Source: JBQTIM01 sp052388135 (lineage in GTDB: Bacteria > Elusimicrobiota > Elusimicrobia > FEN-1173). From it: a DNA stretch of 38,241 bases. Below are positions 15,156 to 23,812 of the stretch, in pieces. The notes under the pieces are model-generated. The model was not told the DNA's origin. It worked only from the letters and a program-made list of their open reading frames with translations, and did no database searches. The stretch covers positions 1-38,241 of the forward strand of contig JBQTIM010000123.1 of assembly GCA_052388135.1 (NCBI GenBank), in the 5' to 3' direction. Numbering within the stretch: position 1 is the first letter of the stretch; every line of letters starts with the position of its first letter. A program made the position numbers and the translations under genes.

Positions 15156-16424
15156 TCACCACGGGAATTCCGCGCCGACGAGGAGGCGCCGGAACGTTTC
15201 GTCCGTGCGGAGGGCGGCCGGGAGCAACAGGTCGTCGCCGGGACGGTCGCGCTTGCCGAACTCGCCGGCGGCGGACCAGGACCATCCCTCCATCTTGCGC
15301 CCGGCGCCGACGGTGAAAAACGTGGCCTCCACCGCGCGATCGGAATAAGAGGGCAGGTGGCGCAAGCCGTAGCGCAGCGCCCAGCGCGGGCTCAGCGCGT
15401 GCTCCACGCCGGCCGCCAGCTCGACGGTGTCGCCGAAAGCGGGGGGCGCCGGAGCCGGCGCGCCGAAGAAAGTGGGCGCCGCCGAGGCCAATTCCTGGAA
15501 GAGGGGTTTGGTCCAGCCCGCGGAGCCGGCGCGGCGGCCGTCGATTTTCCACCGGCTCCAAGCCGCGTGGCGAATTTCCAGGGCGGCCTCGGCCGCGCCG
15601 CCCGGCGCTTTATAGGAAAGGCCGGCGCTCCAGAGGGCCGGCAACATCCACTTTTCCCGCCCGCCGCGGCCGCGGGCCGGCGCCGTGGAAACCCGCAGGT
15701 CGAACCTGCGCGCGACCTCCGACGGCGGCTGGAAAACGGCTCCCGCGCCCCAGCTTTCCCCCCAGGTCCACCGCAGGCCCAGGCGCGGCGCCCAGCCACG
15801 ATAGACCGCCTCTTCGTTCCAGGCCGCATCCGTTCCGCCGCTTCGGGCGACGCGGGCCGCGCTGATTTTTTCCTCGCCCCACAGGATGTCCGCCGCCGCG
15901 CCCAGCGAAAACTTTTCCGACGGCGCCCAGGCCAGAGCCGGCGACAGGGCCCAAAGGGCGCCGGACCCGCGAAGCCGCGCGTCCCAGGCCGGGTTTCCCG
16001 CGCCGTCGAATTGGGTGAAAGACGTCCGGTAATGAAAATCCCAGGCCGGCCGCAAGCCCAGGCCCAGCCAAAGGCGCTCCGTCCCATGGAAGGCCAGGGA
16101 TATCTCGTTCGCCTCAAAGTAGGCGTGCCTGTTCACCCGGGTCTGGACCGCGGACTCGGCGAATTTTTCCTCCATCAGCACGGGCCCGAAGGAAAGGGAC
16201 AGGCCCGAACCCTCCAGGGCCGGAAGAACCGCCGGGTTGATGTGCTGGGCGGCGGCGCTCTTGGGCCGGACCAGGCCGGTGGAGCCCATGGCCGCGCCGG
16301 CGGCGCCCGCCCCCGAAACCGGATCGGCGAAGTCCCGCGCGCCCGGATAAGTTTGCGCGCCGCCGCGGGCGCAGAGGCCCGCGCAAAGGACCGCGGCGCA
16401 GAACAGACCGCCGCCGCGCTTCAC
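15156..16424 (-). CDS. FadL/OmpP1-like outer-membrane beta-barrel
   Basis: A 422-residue exported protein with a signal peptide (about 1-23, GLFCAAVLCAGLCARGGAQ) and, after it, GAAGAAMGSTGLVRPKSAAA and INPAVL at about 62-67, the asparagine-proline-alanine region typical of FadL/TodX proteins. The rest is a run of alternating aromatic/hydrophobic strands with glycine-rich turns, ending in the C-terminal aromatic VGAEFPW, which suits barrel assembly. FadL relatives transport hydrophobic compounds, but many distant members have unknown cargo. GTG at 16424 overlaps the stop of the HhH-barrel gene by GTGA, so it is coupled to two barrel proteins carrying DNA-binding-type domains. Confidence 0.75.
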   Translation of the reverse strand: MKRGGGLFCAAVLCAGLCARGGAQTYPGARDFADPVSGAGAAGAAMGSTGLVRPKSAAAQHINPAVLPALEGSGLSLSFGPVLMEEKFAESAVQTRVNRHAYFEANEISLAFHGTERLWLGLGLRPAWDFHYRTSFTQFDGAGNPAWDARLRGSGALWALSPALAWAPSEKFSLGAAADILWGEEKISAARVARSGGTDAAWNEEAVYRGWAPRLGLRWTWGESWGAGAVFQPPSEVARRFDLRVSTAPARGRGGREKWMLPALWSAGLSYKAPGGAAEAALEIRHAAWSRWKIDGRRAGSAGWTKPLFQELASAAPTFFGAPAPAPPAFGDTVELAAGVEHALSPRWALRYGLRHLPSYSDRAVEATFFTVGAGRKMEGWSWSAAGEFGKRDRPGDDLLLPAALRTDETFRRLLVGAEFPW

Positions 16425-18547
16425 GACGGGCCTTTCCGGCGGGCCTCGGCCGGACCGCGCGGCCGCGCTCCGCGCCACCGATAATCCACTTGCGCGTGGA
16501 AACCGTGCCGCGCCGCGCCGAAGGCTTTGCTCTCCTGGCCGGCCGTCGAAGACTGAACCGAGATCAGGTCTCCCGGCCGGCGGTTGACGTCGTATTTCAG
16601 CCAAAGGTCCATGTCCGGCCCCAGGGCCTGCTTGGCGGTGAAGTAAAACCGCGTGCCGGGCGCGCCGCGCAGGCTGTTGAGGCCTCCGGCCAGGCGGTAA
16701 TAATAGACTCCGTCCCAAATCTCCTCGGAACCGGTGGTGAGAAAAGCGGCGGGCGAGTCGAAAACGTAAAGCCGGGTCGCGAGCGTGAGTCCGGGCGCCG
16801 GCGTCCAGCGCGCGTCGCCCATGACCAAATGGCCGGCGCGGCGCAGGCCCGTGCTTTCCGTGTCCTCGTGGCGGACTTCGTAGCGGAACCGCAAGCGGAC
16901 GCGCGGGCCGCCGCGGCCGGCGGCCTGGAACCGCCAGCGGTGGGTCCGGCGCAGGGCGATGCGGTCTTTTCCGCCGGAAACGGCGCTTTCGAACACGTCC
17001 TGCTCCACCAGCTGATAGCGGACGTAGAGGTGCACGTTTTGCGAAGCCGCGTATTCTTCATCCAGATAAACGCGGCGGCCCCGGGACGCCTGGATGGGAG
17101 CCGTGCCGGATCCGTCGCCCAGGGGAGCCGGGAAACGGGCCAACGTGTATGCGGCCTGGGCCTTGTGCCGGCCGCCCTCGTAGCGAAGACCGTACTGGGC
17201 GCCGTTTTGATTGTCGGTCAATTCCTCCGGCGCGCCCACCACGGCGAAGGCCGGCCCCTTGCCGTGGCGCGCGAAAAAGTCGGGATCGTAGTCGAACAAG
17301 GTGACCCAGGCGTCGAAAGGTTTTTGCCGGAACAACGGAGTGGCGGTCCAGGCGTTTCCCCGCCGGGGAGCGACGCCCGGGCCTTCCGACCAGGAGCGGG
17401 CGGCCTCGCCGAAAAAATTCCATCTATCGCGATGGACGTCGAAATCGAAGGACGCCGCGGCGCTTTCGTCGCCGCGGAAGACGTGGGCATTGGAAAACTC
17501 CCTTTCCCGCGGGTCCACGGTTTTGGTGTAAACACTGCGGTAGGCCGTGGCGCCCACAAGATTCCCGCCCGGCGAGCGCCAGTCCAGGCGGCCGCCGGCC
17601 AGCCGCTCCCGCACGGAATCGTTCTCGGCCAGGCCGCGGGCGTCGTGGACGTCGCCCAGGTCTTCGCGAAGATCGTTCAAGTCCTCGTCCACGCGGCCCG
17701 TGGACGTGCTGACCCGCAAGTCCAAAGGCTTTTCAGAGGCGAAGACCGCCGCCCCCCAGGGCCCCGGCCGGCTTTCCAAAAATACCCCCCGGAGGTATTG
17801 GTTCGTCCCGCTGGTGAAATCCGGCCGCGCGCCCCGGGCCTTCACCTTCACCGGCCGCACGAACTCCCCCAGGCCCTCGTAAAAGACAAGGCCCTGGCCG
17901 TAGGTGAGGACATAATCGCCCAACAGAGCGTCGGCGAGAAGGCCGGCTTCCTCCACGCGGGCTGAGTGTTTCGTCAGGAGGAGGCTTCCGTTGTCGGGGC
18001 TCAAGGCCGGACCGGCGCTGGGCCGGCGCGCCACCCAGCCGGCGGAAGCCCGTCCGTAGCGGAAGCGCGTGCGGTTGTAATAGTAGGTGTTGTTTTGAAA
18101 TGCCGGATCGGCGGACAAAACCGTGCTTCCCCGGGGGTTCACGTTGCGAAGGCGCAGGCGGACGTCCCCGGAGAATTCGGGCTTATCCGGCGCCGGCGCG
18201 ACCTCCACGTAGGGCCGGATTTTTTCCAGAGCATCCTCGGTCATGCCCGGCGCGCGGCGCAGGTCGTCCATGTTTTTAAAACCCCGAAGTTTTTTTCTCT
18301 CCTTCAACAACCGGCGCGCCAGCGGCCTCTGCACGCCGGGCAGCCGCAAAAGATCCTCTTCCGACGCCGCGTTGACGTTCAAGGGATGTTCCCTCCACTC
18401 CGACAGCGCGTCCTCCTCGGCCGAGGTCGACACGTCCAAGGAAACGCCTTCCTCCGGCAGAACGTCGGGCGCCTCCTCTTCGCACAATCCGCTTCCCGGC
18501 ACGGCCATGAGGAAAACCATGGCCGCGGCCCGGCCTCCGCGCGTCAT
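16421..18547 (-). CDS. Outer-membrane barrel with N-terminal ComEA-like helix-hairpin-helix
   Basis: A 708-residue exported protein. An N-terminal hydrophobic segment (about 8-20) is a likely signal peptide. An acidic linker leads to a ComEA-like tandem HhH at about 57-116: LNVNAASEEDLLRLPGV, then RLLKERKKLRGF, then DDLRRAPGMTEDALEKI. From about 125 to the end the sequence is strand-rich with many aromatic residues and short turns, as in a large outer-membrane barrel. In known families such HhH units bind double-stranded DNA without sequence preference and, in ComEA, act in DNA uptake. If exported, the HhH would face the periplasm or surface. ATG at 18547 and the stop at 16421 are both in four-base overlaps. 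Confidence 0.78.
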   Translation of the reverse strand: MTRGGRAAAMVFLMAVPGSGLCEEEAPDVLPEEGVSLDVSTSAEEDALSEWREHPLNVNAASEEDLLRLPGVQRPLARRLLKERKKLRGFKNMDDLRRAPGMTEDALEKIRPYVEVAPAPDKPEFSGDVRLRLRNVNPRGSTVLSADPAFQNNTYYYNRTRFRYGRASAGWVARRPSAGPALSPDNGSLLLTKHSARVEEAGLLADALLGDYVLTYGQGLVFYEGLGEFVRPVKVKARGARPDFTSGTNQYLRGVFLESRPGPWGAAVFASEKPLDLRVSTSTGRVDEDLNDLREDLGDVHDARGLAENDSVRERLAGGRLDWRSPGGNLVGATAYRSVYTKTVDPREREFSNAHVFRGDESAAASFDFDVHRDRWNFFGEAARSWSEGPGVAPRRGNAWTATPLFRQKPFDAWVTLFDYDPDFFARHGKGPAFAVVGAPEELTDNQNGAQYGLRYEGGRHKAQAAYTLARFPAPLGDGSGTAPIQASRGRRVYLDEEYAASQNVHLYVRYQLVEQDVFESAVSGGKDRIALRRTHRWRFQAAGRGGPRVRLRFRYEVRHEDTESTGLRRAGHLVMGDARWTPAPGLTLATRLYVFDSPAAFLTTGSEEIWDGVYYYRLAGGLNSLRGAPGTRFYFTAKQALGPDMDLWLKYDVNRRPGDLISVQSSTAGQESKAFGAARHGFHAQVDYRWRGARPRGPAEARRKGPS

Positions 18548-19746
18548 GGAGCGGCCGGCTCCGGTGGGCCGTCGGGAGGACGGGGCGGTTCCGCCGGGAC
18601 GGGGTCTTCCAGGACCGCGTAGGGCGCCAAGCGGATGTAGGTCCGCCGGGAGAAGCGCGGAAGCTTCAGCAGCTCTTTCAAGCTTTTGAACGGCCCGTGC
18701 TTGGCGCGCCGTTCGATTATTTTTTGGGCCGTGGCCCGGCCCACGCCCGGGAGGGTCATGAGCTCCTCCGGAGAGGCGGTGTTGATGTTCACGGGCTTCG
18801 ACGGCAAAGGCTTGTGGCGGGATTTGGGCGGCGCCTTGGCCCGGCGGGACCGCGGCCGTTTTTGAACCGCGAGCGGCGCCGGTTCTGCCGGCGGATCGTC
18901 CGCGGGACCCCAGGCGAAACCGAAGCCCGCGTGGTGCTGGTCCTGCAGGAGCGGATGGCTGAGGAGGGCGTAGTCCAACCGGAACGATTTAAACCGCAGC
19001 CCGAAACCCAGAGCGTAGCGGTTCGGCGCCGTGCGCAGACCGAAGCGAAGATCCAAAAAAGGAGAAACGGCGATTTCTTCCCCCGCGCGCCACGAGAGTT
19101 CGCCCCGCACGGGCTTGACCGCGTCCAGAACCGTGAGAAATCCCGCCGCCGGACGGAAGGCCAGGCCCGCCCGAAGGTCCGGCGCGGGGCCTTGGGTTCC
19201 GTCCTCGAAGGACGGATGGTTGATGTTCCGGGCGGAGAATCCCGCGTCCACTTTGGGATGCGGACGAAGCGCGCCGCCCGCGTCCAACCCCCAGGCGGCC
19301 GAAGAACCATAGCGCTTCACCCTCAGCGCGGAATATTTCAGCCCGCCGCCCAGCGCGGCCGCAGGGGAAAGCCGGAACGCCCCCGCGAGGCCGAGCTCCT
19401 GCTCCCTGTAAAGAGCGGAACCGAACTGGGTGAAAGAAAGGCCGGCGCCGCCGCCGGTCCGGGGACCGGCGTAAGCCGCGGACTCGAAGGGCAAATCGGC
19501 CAGGCCGAACAGGCGTCCGTAACCCGCCGTCAATTCCCGGCGGCGGGCGAAGGCCAGGCCTGCGGCGTTGTAATAAGCCTCCGGGCCGCCGGCCCAGGCG
19601 GCGGAACCGGCCTCCGCCAGCCCGGCCGCCCGGGCCGAAGGCGGCCGCTCTTCGAAGGCGGCGCGGCCGGAAAGCGGTGAAACCGCAAAGGCGCCGGCCA
19701 AAAGAGCCGCCGGACCTGAAAGCGCGCGGAACGGCCGGCTCGTCAT
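18544..19746 (-). CDS. PorV-like outer-membrane barrel with C-terminal ComEA-like helix-hairpin-helix
   Basis: A 400-residue exported protein with the reverse architecture of its neighbour. A signal peptide (about 1-30) is followed by a barrel of about 250 residues; its start (ARAAGLAEAGSAAWAGGPEA, then YYNAAGLA) recalls the PorV/UPF0164 outer-membrane group. A proline- and arginine-rich linker (about 285-318) precedes an HhH pair at 319-378: VNINTASPEELMTLPGVGRA, then IIERRAKHGPFKSLKELLKL. A proline-rich tail ends the protein. The HhH matches ComEA closely, so DNA binding is the natural guess, with a structural role as the alternative. ATG at 19746 overlaps the lamin-tail gene stop by ATGA. 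Confidence 0.78.
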   Translation of the reverse strand: MTSRPFRALSGPAALLAGAFAVSPLSGRAAFEERPPSARAAGLAEAGSAAWAGGPEAYYNAAGLAFARRRELTAGYGRLFGLADLPFESAAYAGPRTGGGAGLSFTQFGSALYREQELGLAGAFRLSPAAALGGGLKYSALRVKRYGSSAAWGLDAGGALRPHPKVDAGFSARNINHPSFEDGTQGPAPDLRAGLAFRPAAGFLTVLDAVKPVRGELSWRAGEEIAVSPFLDLRFGLRTAPNRYALGFGLRFKSFRLDYALLSHPLLQDQHHAGFGFAWGPADDPPAEPAPLAVQKRPRSRRAKAPPKSRHKPLPSKPVNINTASPEELMTLPGVGRATAQKIIERRAKHGPFKSLKELLKLPRFSRRTYIRLAPYAVLEDPVPAEPPRPPDGPPEPAAP

Positions 19747-20792
19747 CGCCCGATGGCCACGGTGTCCCGCCCCGGCACGCGGCCGCCGGTGGCCAGGTCC
19801 ACGCCTTCCAAACGGACGACGTAAACGCCCGCCGGCAGGGCCGCTCCCGCGTCATCACGGCCGTCCCAGGCCACCACGCCGGCCGCGATGCCCGCCAGGC
19901 TCATGCCGCCGGGGCCCGCGTCGGCGTTCACCAAAACGCGCACCACCTCCCCGCGCGCGTCGGCGATGCGCACAGTCTTCACCACGCCGGCGGAGCCCGC
20001 GTTGTAAATCAACGGGCAGGAGCGGAAGGCCGGGTCCGCGTCCCGGGGCGAGAACGCCCGCTTGGCCGGGTCCGCGCCCAAGGCGCCGGAGCGGGAAAAG
20101 TCCGGGCACGTCTCGTGGCCGCGGCAATCCGCGTCTCCGCAGTCCGCCAGGTCGTCGCCGTCGTCGTCCTCGCCGTTGCCGCAAATTTCGACCAGGGGGC
20201 CGAAAACGGAGTTCTGCGCTTTCGGCGTTCCGTTCAAAGGGTTGCCGGCGGCGTCCAACCCGTTGCGGGTCGAGCCGTTGTTGGAGCGCCAGTTGGCGCC
20301 CAAACTGCCGGCCCGCGTCGGGTCCACCCGCTCCATGGAGCGGTACTCCGGCGAGCCGCTTCCCGCCGGCCAACCCGCGGTGGAGAAAAACACGCGGTCC
20401 ACGGTGTCGGAACTCGCGTCCAGCAAGAGAAAATCCTCGGCGGGCGGCCCGTTGGCGATGCCTCCGGTGAATAGCTGGTCCGCGGCGATGTTGGACACCG
20501 TAAAATTGTCCGTGCGTTCCAAAAGAAAATATCCCCGCGCGGGAATGGTTCCGGTTAAAACCACCGTGGGCGAACCGTCGTTGGACTTCAGGGTCCATCC
20601 CGACAGGGGGATGTTGTTTTCCGTGGGATTGTAGAGCTCGATCCATTCATCGGAGGAACTGGCGGCGGTCCCGCCCCAGGCGATCTCGTTGATGACCACG
20701 TCCAAGGGAGCGGCGGAGGACGGCGCGGGGCGCGCAAAGAGGATACAAACGGCCAACGGAACGAAATCGGGGAGAGCTCGGAGTCGAAGCAA
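19743..20792 (-). CDS. Secreted lamin-tail-domain protein with MopE-like and FlgD-like segments
   Basis: A 349-residue exported protein. A signal peptide (about 1-28) is followed by a lamin-tail domain (about 31-195, with VVINEIAWGG, DEWIELYNPTENNIPLSGWT, and IPARGYFLLERTD). Next comes a short acidic, cysteine-bearing motif CGNGEDDDGDDLADCGDADC at 204-223, like the putative metal-binding motif of MopE-type proteins. The C-terminus (about 255-349, with VVAWDGRDDAGAALPAGVYV) is a FlgD-like Ig domain common in secreted proteins of several candidate phyla. Bacterial lamin-tail domains are often on secreted or surface proteins, including nucleases; no nuclease domain is visible here. The start is TTG 20792 by reading-frame position, with no clear ribosome-binding site, so it is uncertain. 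Confidence 0.75.
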   Translation of the reverse strand: MLRLRALPDFVPLAVCILFARPAPSSAAPLDVVINEIAWGGTAASSSDEWIELYNPTENNIPLSGWTLKSNDGSPTVVLTGTIPARGYFLLERTDNFTVSNIAADQLFTGGIANGPPAEDFLLLDASSDTVDRVFFSTAGWPAGSGSPEYRSMERVDPTRAGSLGANWRSNNGSTRNGLDAAGNPLNGTPKAQNSVFGPLVEICGNGEDDDGDDLADCGDADCRGHETCPDFSRSGALGADPAKRAFSPRDADPAFRSCPLIYNAGSAGVVKTVRIADARGEVVRVLVNADAGPGGMSLAGIAAGVVAWDGRDDAGAALPAGVYVVRLEGVDLATGGRVPGRDTVAIGR

Positions 20793-20821
20793 GGAGATGA
20801 AGCCGGAAGGGGCGGGGAGTT

Positions 20822-21373
20822 CTATTTTCTCCGGCGAAGGAATGCAAAAAGGCCCACCAAGGTTTTGGAGTCCTTGATGATGCCTCGTTCAATTTTCTTT
20901 AAAACCTGGCTCAGCCTGAAGGCGGCCGGCTCCAGGAATTCATCCTCGTCGGGCCGGAAGCGGCCGCGCCGCAGGTCACGGGCGGCGTAAAGGTGGATCA
21001 CCTCGTTGGCGAAGGCGGGCGTGGGCCAAAAGGACCAAAGCCGCTGGAAGCGCCGGGCCTTGTAACCCGTCTCTTCCTCCAGCTCGCGCTTCACGCAGGC
21101 CAAAGGATTCTCCCCCGGGTCCAGCTTGCCGGCGGGGAGCTCCAGGGTCGTCTCGCCCACGGGATGGCGGTATTGGCGCACGAGCAGTATCCGGGGATCG
21201 GAGGCCGGACCATCCAGAACCGGCACCACCGCCACGGCGCCCGGATGGTCCATGTACTCACGCGTGGCCTCCCCGCCCGATGGTAGACGCACTGTGTCCA
21301 CGCGCATGCGGACGGCCCGACCCCGGAAGGCGTAGCGCCGCCGGACCAGCTTTTCGAAGAAGGCCGGCTTCAC
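20822..21373 (-). CDS. Nudix hydrolase, ADP-ribose pyrophosphatase-like
   Basis: A 183-residue Nudix protein. The Nudix box GKLDPGENPLACVKRELEEE, continuing TGY, spans 82-104 with all metal-binding positions kept. The preceding LVRQYRHPVGETTLELPAG is characteristic of the ADP-sugar pyrophosphatase branch, which hydrolyses ADP-ribose to AMP and ribose 5-phosphate. GTG at 21373 overlaps the stop of the membrane protein by GTGA and fits the family's N-terminus; the in-frame extension upstream is not family-like. It lies 29 bases before the lamin-tail gene. Confidence 0.9.
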   Translation of the reverse strand: MKPAFFEKLVRRRYAFRGRAVRMRVDTVRLPSGGEATREYMDHPGAVAVVPVLDGPASDPRILLVRQYRHPVGETTLELPAGKLDPGENPLACVKRELEEETGYKARRFQRLWSFWPTPAFANEVIHLYAARDLRRGRFRPDEDEFLEPAAFRLSQVLKKIERGIIKDSKTLVGLFAFLRRRK

Positions 21374-22182
21374 AGATGCTCGCTCACCTGCACGTGCTTT
21401 TTCATGGGCAGGGAAAGGGAAATGGTTTCCAGGAAACCCGCCAGCAGGGCGCCGACGTAGTAGATCCACCACTGGTTGGGCTTGTGGGCGAAAGCGTAGA
21501 GCAGGCCCACGGACAGCATGGAAAGGGCGAAGGCGTAACAGGCGCTGCCCAGCAGGTAGAGCTTCTTGGGCATGTTGTCATAGAGCACCTTCTTCTCCGT
21601 CGGATAATTCCGTGCGTGCCAGAGCACGAAGGAGCCGGCGGCCAAGACGAGCAGCACCGGATCGATGAGACGGACCAAAAAAAGAATCCACATGAGGCCG
21701 CGGGCGTCCTCGCGGGGGTTCTTGAACCACACGCCGTCGTGGGCGGTGAAATCTCCGATGCGGAAGATGGGCTCGCTGCCGCCGATGGCGAAAATGTTGA
21801 CGGTGACGAACACCAGGGCCAGGAAGATGCAAATCCCGAACAGGATGCGGGCGGCTCGGCGCGGAACGTTCTCGGCGCCGAAGACGAAGCTCATCATGGC
21901 CAGGAACACCGACGGCCCGAAGACGGCGATCATGCAGAACTCACGCAGGTTGTTGACGATGAGGGGCCAGGGATGCGGCGCCAGGATCTGCAGGGGCCGG
22001 GAGGCGAGATAGATGCCCAGGAACAGGAAACCCCAATAGGCCCCGCGGTAGGTCAGCTCGCCCGTGATGAGAGTGCGCATGGGCCCGATGTGGCGGACGT
22101 ATTTGGCCATGGCGAAATAGATCAGCCCGGCCATGAGGGGCACGGCGATGTTGAGGAACGCGGGAAAAAAGGCGTCGCGCAT
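21370..22182 (-). CDS. Polytopic membrane protein, unknown
   Basis: A 270-residue integral membrane protein with about seven hydrophobic segments, for example AFFPAFLNIAVPLMAGLIYF near the N-terminus, GAYWGFLFLGIYLA, FGPSVFLAMMSFVFG, ILFGICIFLALVFVTVNIFA, LIDPVLLVLAAGSFVLW and the pair near the C-terminus. A hydrophilic loop with GDFTAHDGVWFKNPRED lies between segments four and five. I recognise no family. Seven segments could indicate a sensor-type module, but no signalling domain is attached. ATG at 22182; the stop overlaps the Nudix start by GTGA. Confidence 0.7.
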   Translation of the reverse strand: MRDAFFPAFLNIAVPLMAGLIYFAMAKYVRHIGPMRTLITGELTYRGAYWGFLFLGIYLASRPLQILAPHPWPLIVNNLREFCMIAVFGPSVFLAMMSFVFGAENVPRRAARILFGICIFLALVFVTVNIFAIGGSEPIFRIGDFTAHDGVWFKNPREDARGLMWILFLVRLIDPVLLVLAAGSFVLWHARNYPTEKKVLYDNMPKKLYLLGSACYAFALSMLSVGLLYAFAHKPNQWWIYYVGALLAGFLETISLSLPMKKHVQVSEHL

Positions 22183-22245
22183 CAGGCGGGGACCGATCGG
22201 CGCGCCGGATGGAAACCGGACTTCGCGTGCGGCGGAAAAAGATTC

Positions 22246-22881
22246 CTAGTCGCCATGGGCCATCCGCTTTCCGGGCCGATCTTCGGCCGTTTCGCTCAGC
22301 ATTCTCCGGAATTTCCGGAGCACCGCCGCTTCCACGTCGCGCTTGAGATTTTTGTCGAGGAGGCGCGCCTGAGGCCGCCTCTTTCCGTCGCCGCCGGGGC
22401 GGCCCGGATAGGCGATCCAAAAATCGCCGCCGCGGCCTTCCATGACGCCGAGGACCACCGTCACGGCGCCGCCGAAGGTGACGTCCACGTTGGCTTTGCG
22501 CTTGGATCCCCTGAGGAGCGACGGCTCGCCCGCTCGGAAGGGCAACGGCGTTCCCGGCGGGGCCGGGAGCGGGGCGCCGTCCAGGGCGGCCAGAATTTCA
22601 TCATACAGTTTTTTCGAATGGACGACCACTTGCGGGTAAGCGCGGCCGCTTTTGGCCGTGTATTCCGGGAAGCGAAGGGAAGGACGGCCCCGGCCGCGGA
22701 CGAAAAGGATGTCGCTGATTTCGAGGGAGCCGTTCAGCACAACGGAGCCCCTGTCCCCTTCCCGGGACGCTCCCGTCACGAACACATTCTCCCCCGCGCC
22801 GGACGCGGAGGCCGTCGAAAACGAAAGCAAGAACAACGCGGCGCGGCACGCCCGAAGCGCCGCTCCTTTTGCGCTCTTCAA
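22246..22881 (-). CDS. Exported protein with two SpoVG-like repeats
   Basis: A 211-residue protein with a clear signal peptide (about 1-28: a basic N-region, then ALFLLSFSTASASGA). The mature part appears to hold two SpoVG-like units. Unit 1 at about 33-100 has VVLNGSLEISDILFV, LRFPEYTAKSGRAYPQVVV and KKLYDEILAAL. Unit 2 at about 126-196 has VDVTFGGAVTVVLGVMEG, DFWIAYPGR and LKRDVEAAVLRKF. SpoVG is a small cytoplasmic nucleic-acid-binding protein in the families I know, so an exported double copy is unexpected. The assignment rests on pattern resemblance. The start is TTG 22881, 16 bases after the MBL gene stop; no good ribosome-binding site is seen. Confidence 0.55.
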   Translation of the reverse strand: MKSAKGAALRACRAALFLLSFSTASASGAGENVFVTGASREGDRGSVVLNGSLEISDILFVRGRGRPSLRFPEYTAKSGRAYPQVVVHSKKLYDEILAALDGAPLPAPPGTPLPFRAGEPSLLRGSKRKANVDVTFGGAVTVVLGVMEGRGGDFWIAYPGRPGGDGKRRPQARLLDKNLKRDVEAAVLRKFRRMLSETAEDRPGKRMAHGD

Positions 22882-22897
22882 CGGCGGCGGGCGGGCC

Positions 22898-23812
22898 TCA
22901 CGGGTTAACCGCGGGGCCGGGGGGCGCGGCCGCTTTTTTAAGCCCCGCCGCCTTGGCGCGCCAGCGGCGGCCGTTGGAGACGACGCGGATGTGGCCCTGC
23001 GTGTCGGTGCGCAGGACGCGGATGCGCCTGGCCTTGTATCGCTCCAGAACCACCGGATGAGGGTGCCCGTAGCGGTTCCCGCGCCCGGCGGATACCACCA
23101 CGGCCCGCGGACGCGCGGCTTCCAAAAACGCGGCCGAGGAGGACGTCTTGGAGCCGTGATGGGCCGACTTGAGGACGGCGCATTTCAAGGCCGCTCCTTC
23201 CTCCGCCGTCAAGAACGCCTCGGCCGTCCTTTCGGCGTCTCCCGTGAACAAAAAGACGACCTTGCCGTGGCGGACCCGCAGGACCAGGGAATTGTCGTTG
23301 AGGTTGTTGCCCTCGAACAGATCGCCGGGAGGGGACAGGACGGCGACTTCCAGATCGGCGTCCCACGGCAGGTTTTCGCCCCGGCGGACGATTTGATAGG
23401 ACACGTTCTTCTCCAACAGCCGCTTGAGCAGGTCCTTGTATTCCAGGGAGGCGTGGGAGGCGCCGGGATCGTAAAAGGTTCCCACGGGGTAATGGTCGAG
23501 CAGGTGGCGGAACCCGCCCAGGTGGTCCAAGTGGGCGTGGCTGAGGACGGCGAAGTCCACCTTTTTGACGCCGCGTTTTTTCAAGAAAGGGTCCAACACG
23601 TCGCGGCCCGCGTCGAAACCGGTCCAATCTTCGCGGGGGCCGGCGTCGATGAGGGCCGTTTTGCCGTTGGGCAGTTCCAGGAAGGCCGCGTCGCCTTGGC
23701 CGCAATCGAGGAAAGTGACCACGAGGTTGCCCGCCGCGGCGGACAGGCACAGGGCGGCGACCAGCAGCGCCGCGCGCGCGGCGGATGCCGCGCTTCGGGT
23801 CAGAAACCTCAT
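22898..23812 (-). CDS. Exported ComEC-type metallo-beta-lactamase-fold protein
   Basis: A 304-residue protein with a signal peptide (about 1-28) followed directly by an MBL fold of the ComEC C-terminal type. Motifs are VVTFLDCGQGDAAFLELPNG (31-50), the metal-binding SHAHLDHLGG with HAHLDH at 92-97, LFTGDAERTAE near 188-198, KSAHHGSKTSSS (215-226) and GRGNRYGHPHP (243-253). In ComEC this domain is thought to be a nuclease that degrades one strand of incoming DNA. Here it stands alone, without the channel domain. ATG at 23812 overlaps the HAD gene stop by ATGA. Nuclease activity is inference from the family. Confidence 0.88.
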   Translation of the reverse strand: MRFLTRSAASAARAALLVAALCLSAAAGNLVVTFLDCGQGDAAFLELPNGKTALIDAGPREDWTGFDAGRDVLDPFLKKRGVKKVDFAVLSHAHLDHLGGFRHLLDHYPVGTFYDPGASHASLEYKDLLKRLLEKNVSYQIVRRGENLPWDADLEVAVLSPPGDLFEGNNLNDNSLVLRVRHGKVVFLFTGDAERTAEAFLTAEEGAALKCAVLKSAHHGSKTSSSAAFLEAARPRAVVVSAGRGNRYGHPHPVVLERYKARRIRVLRTDTQGHIRVVSNGRRWRAKAAGLKKAAAPPGPAVNP

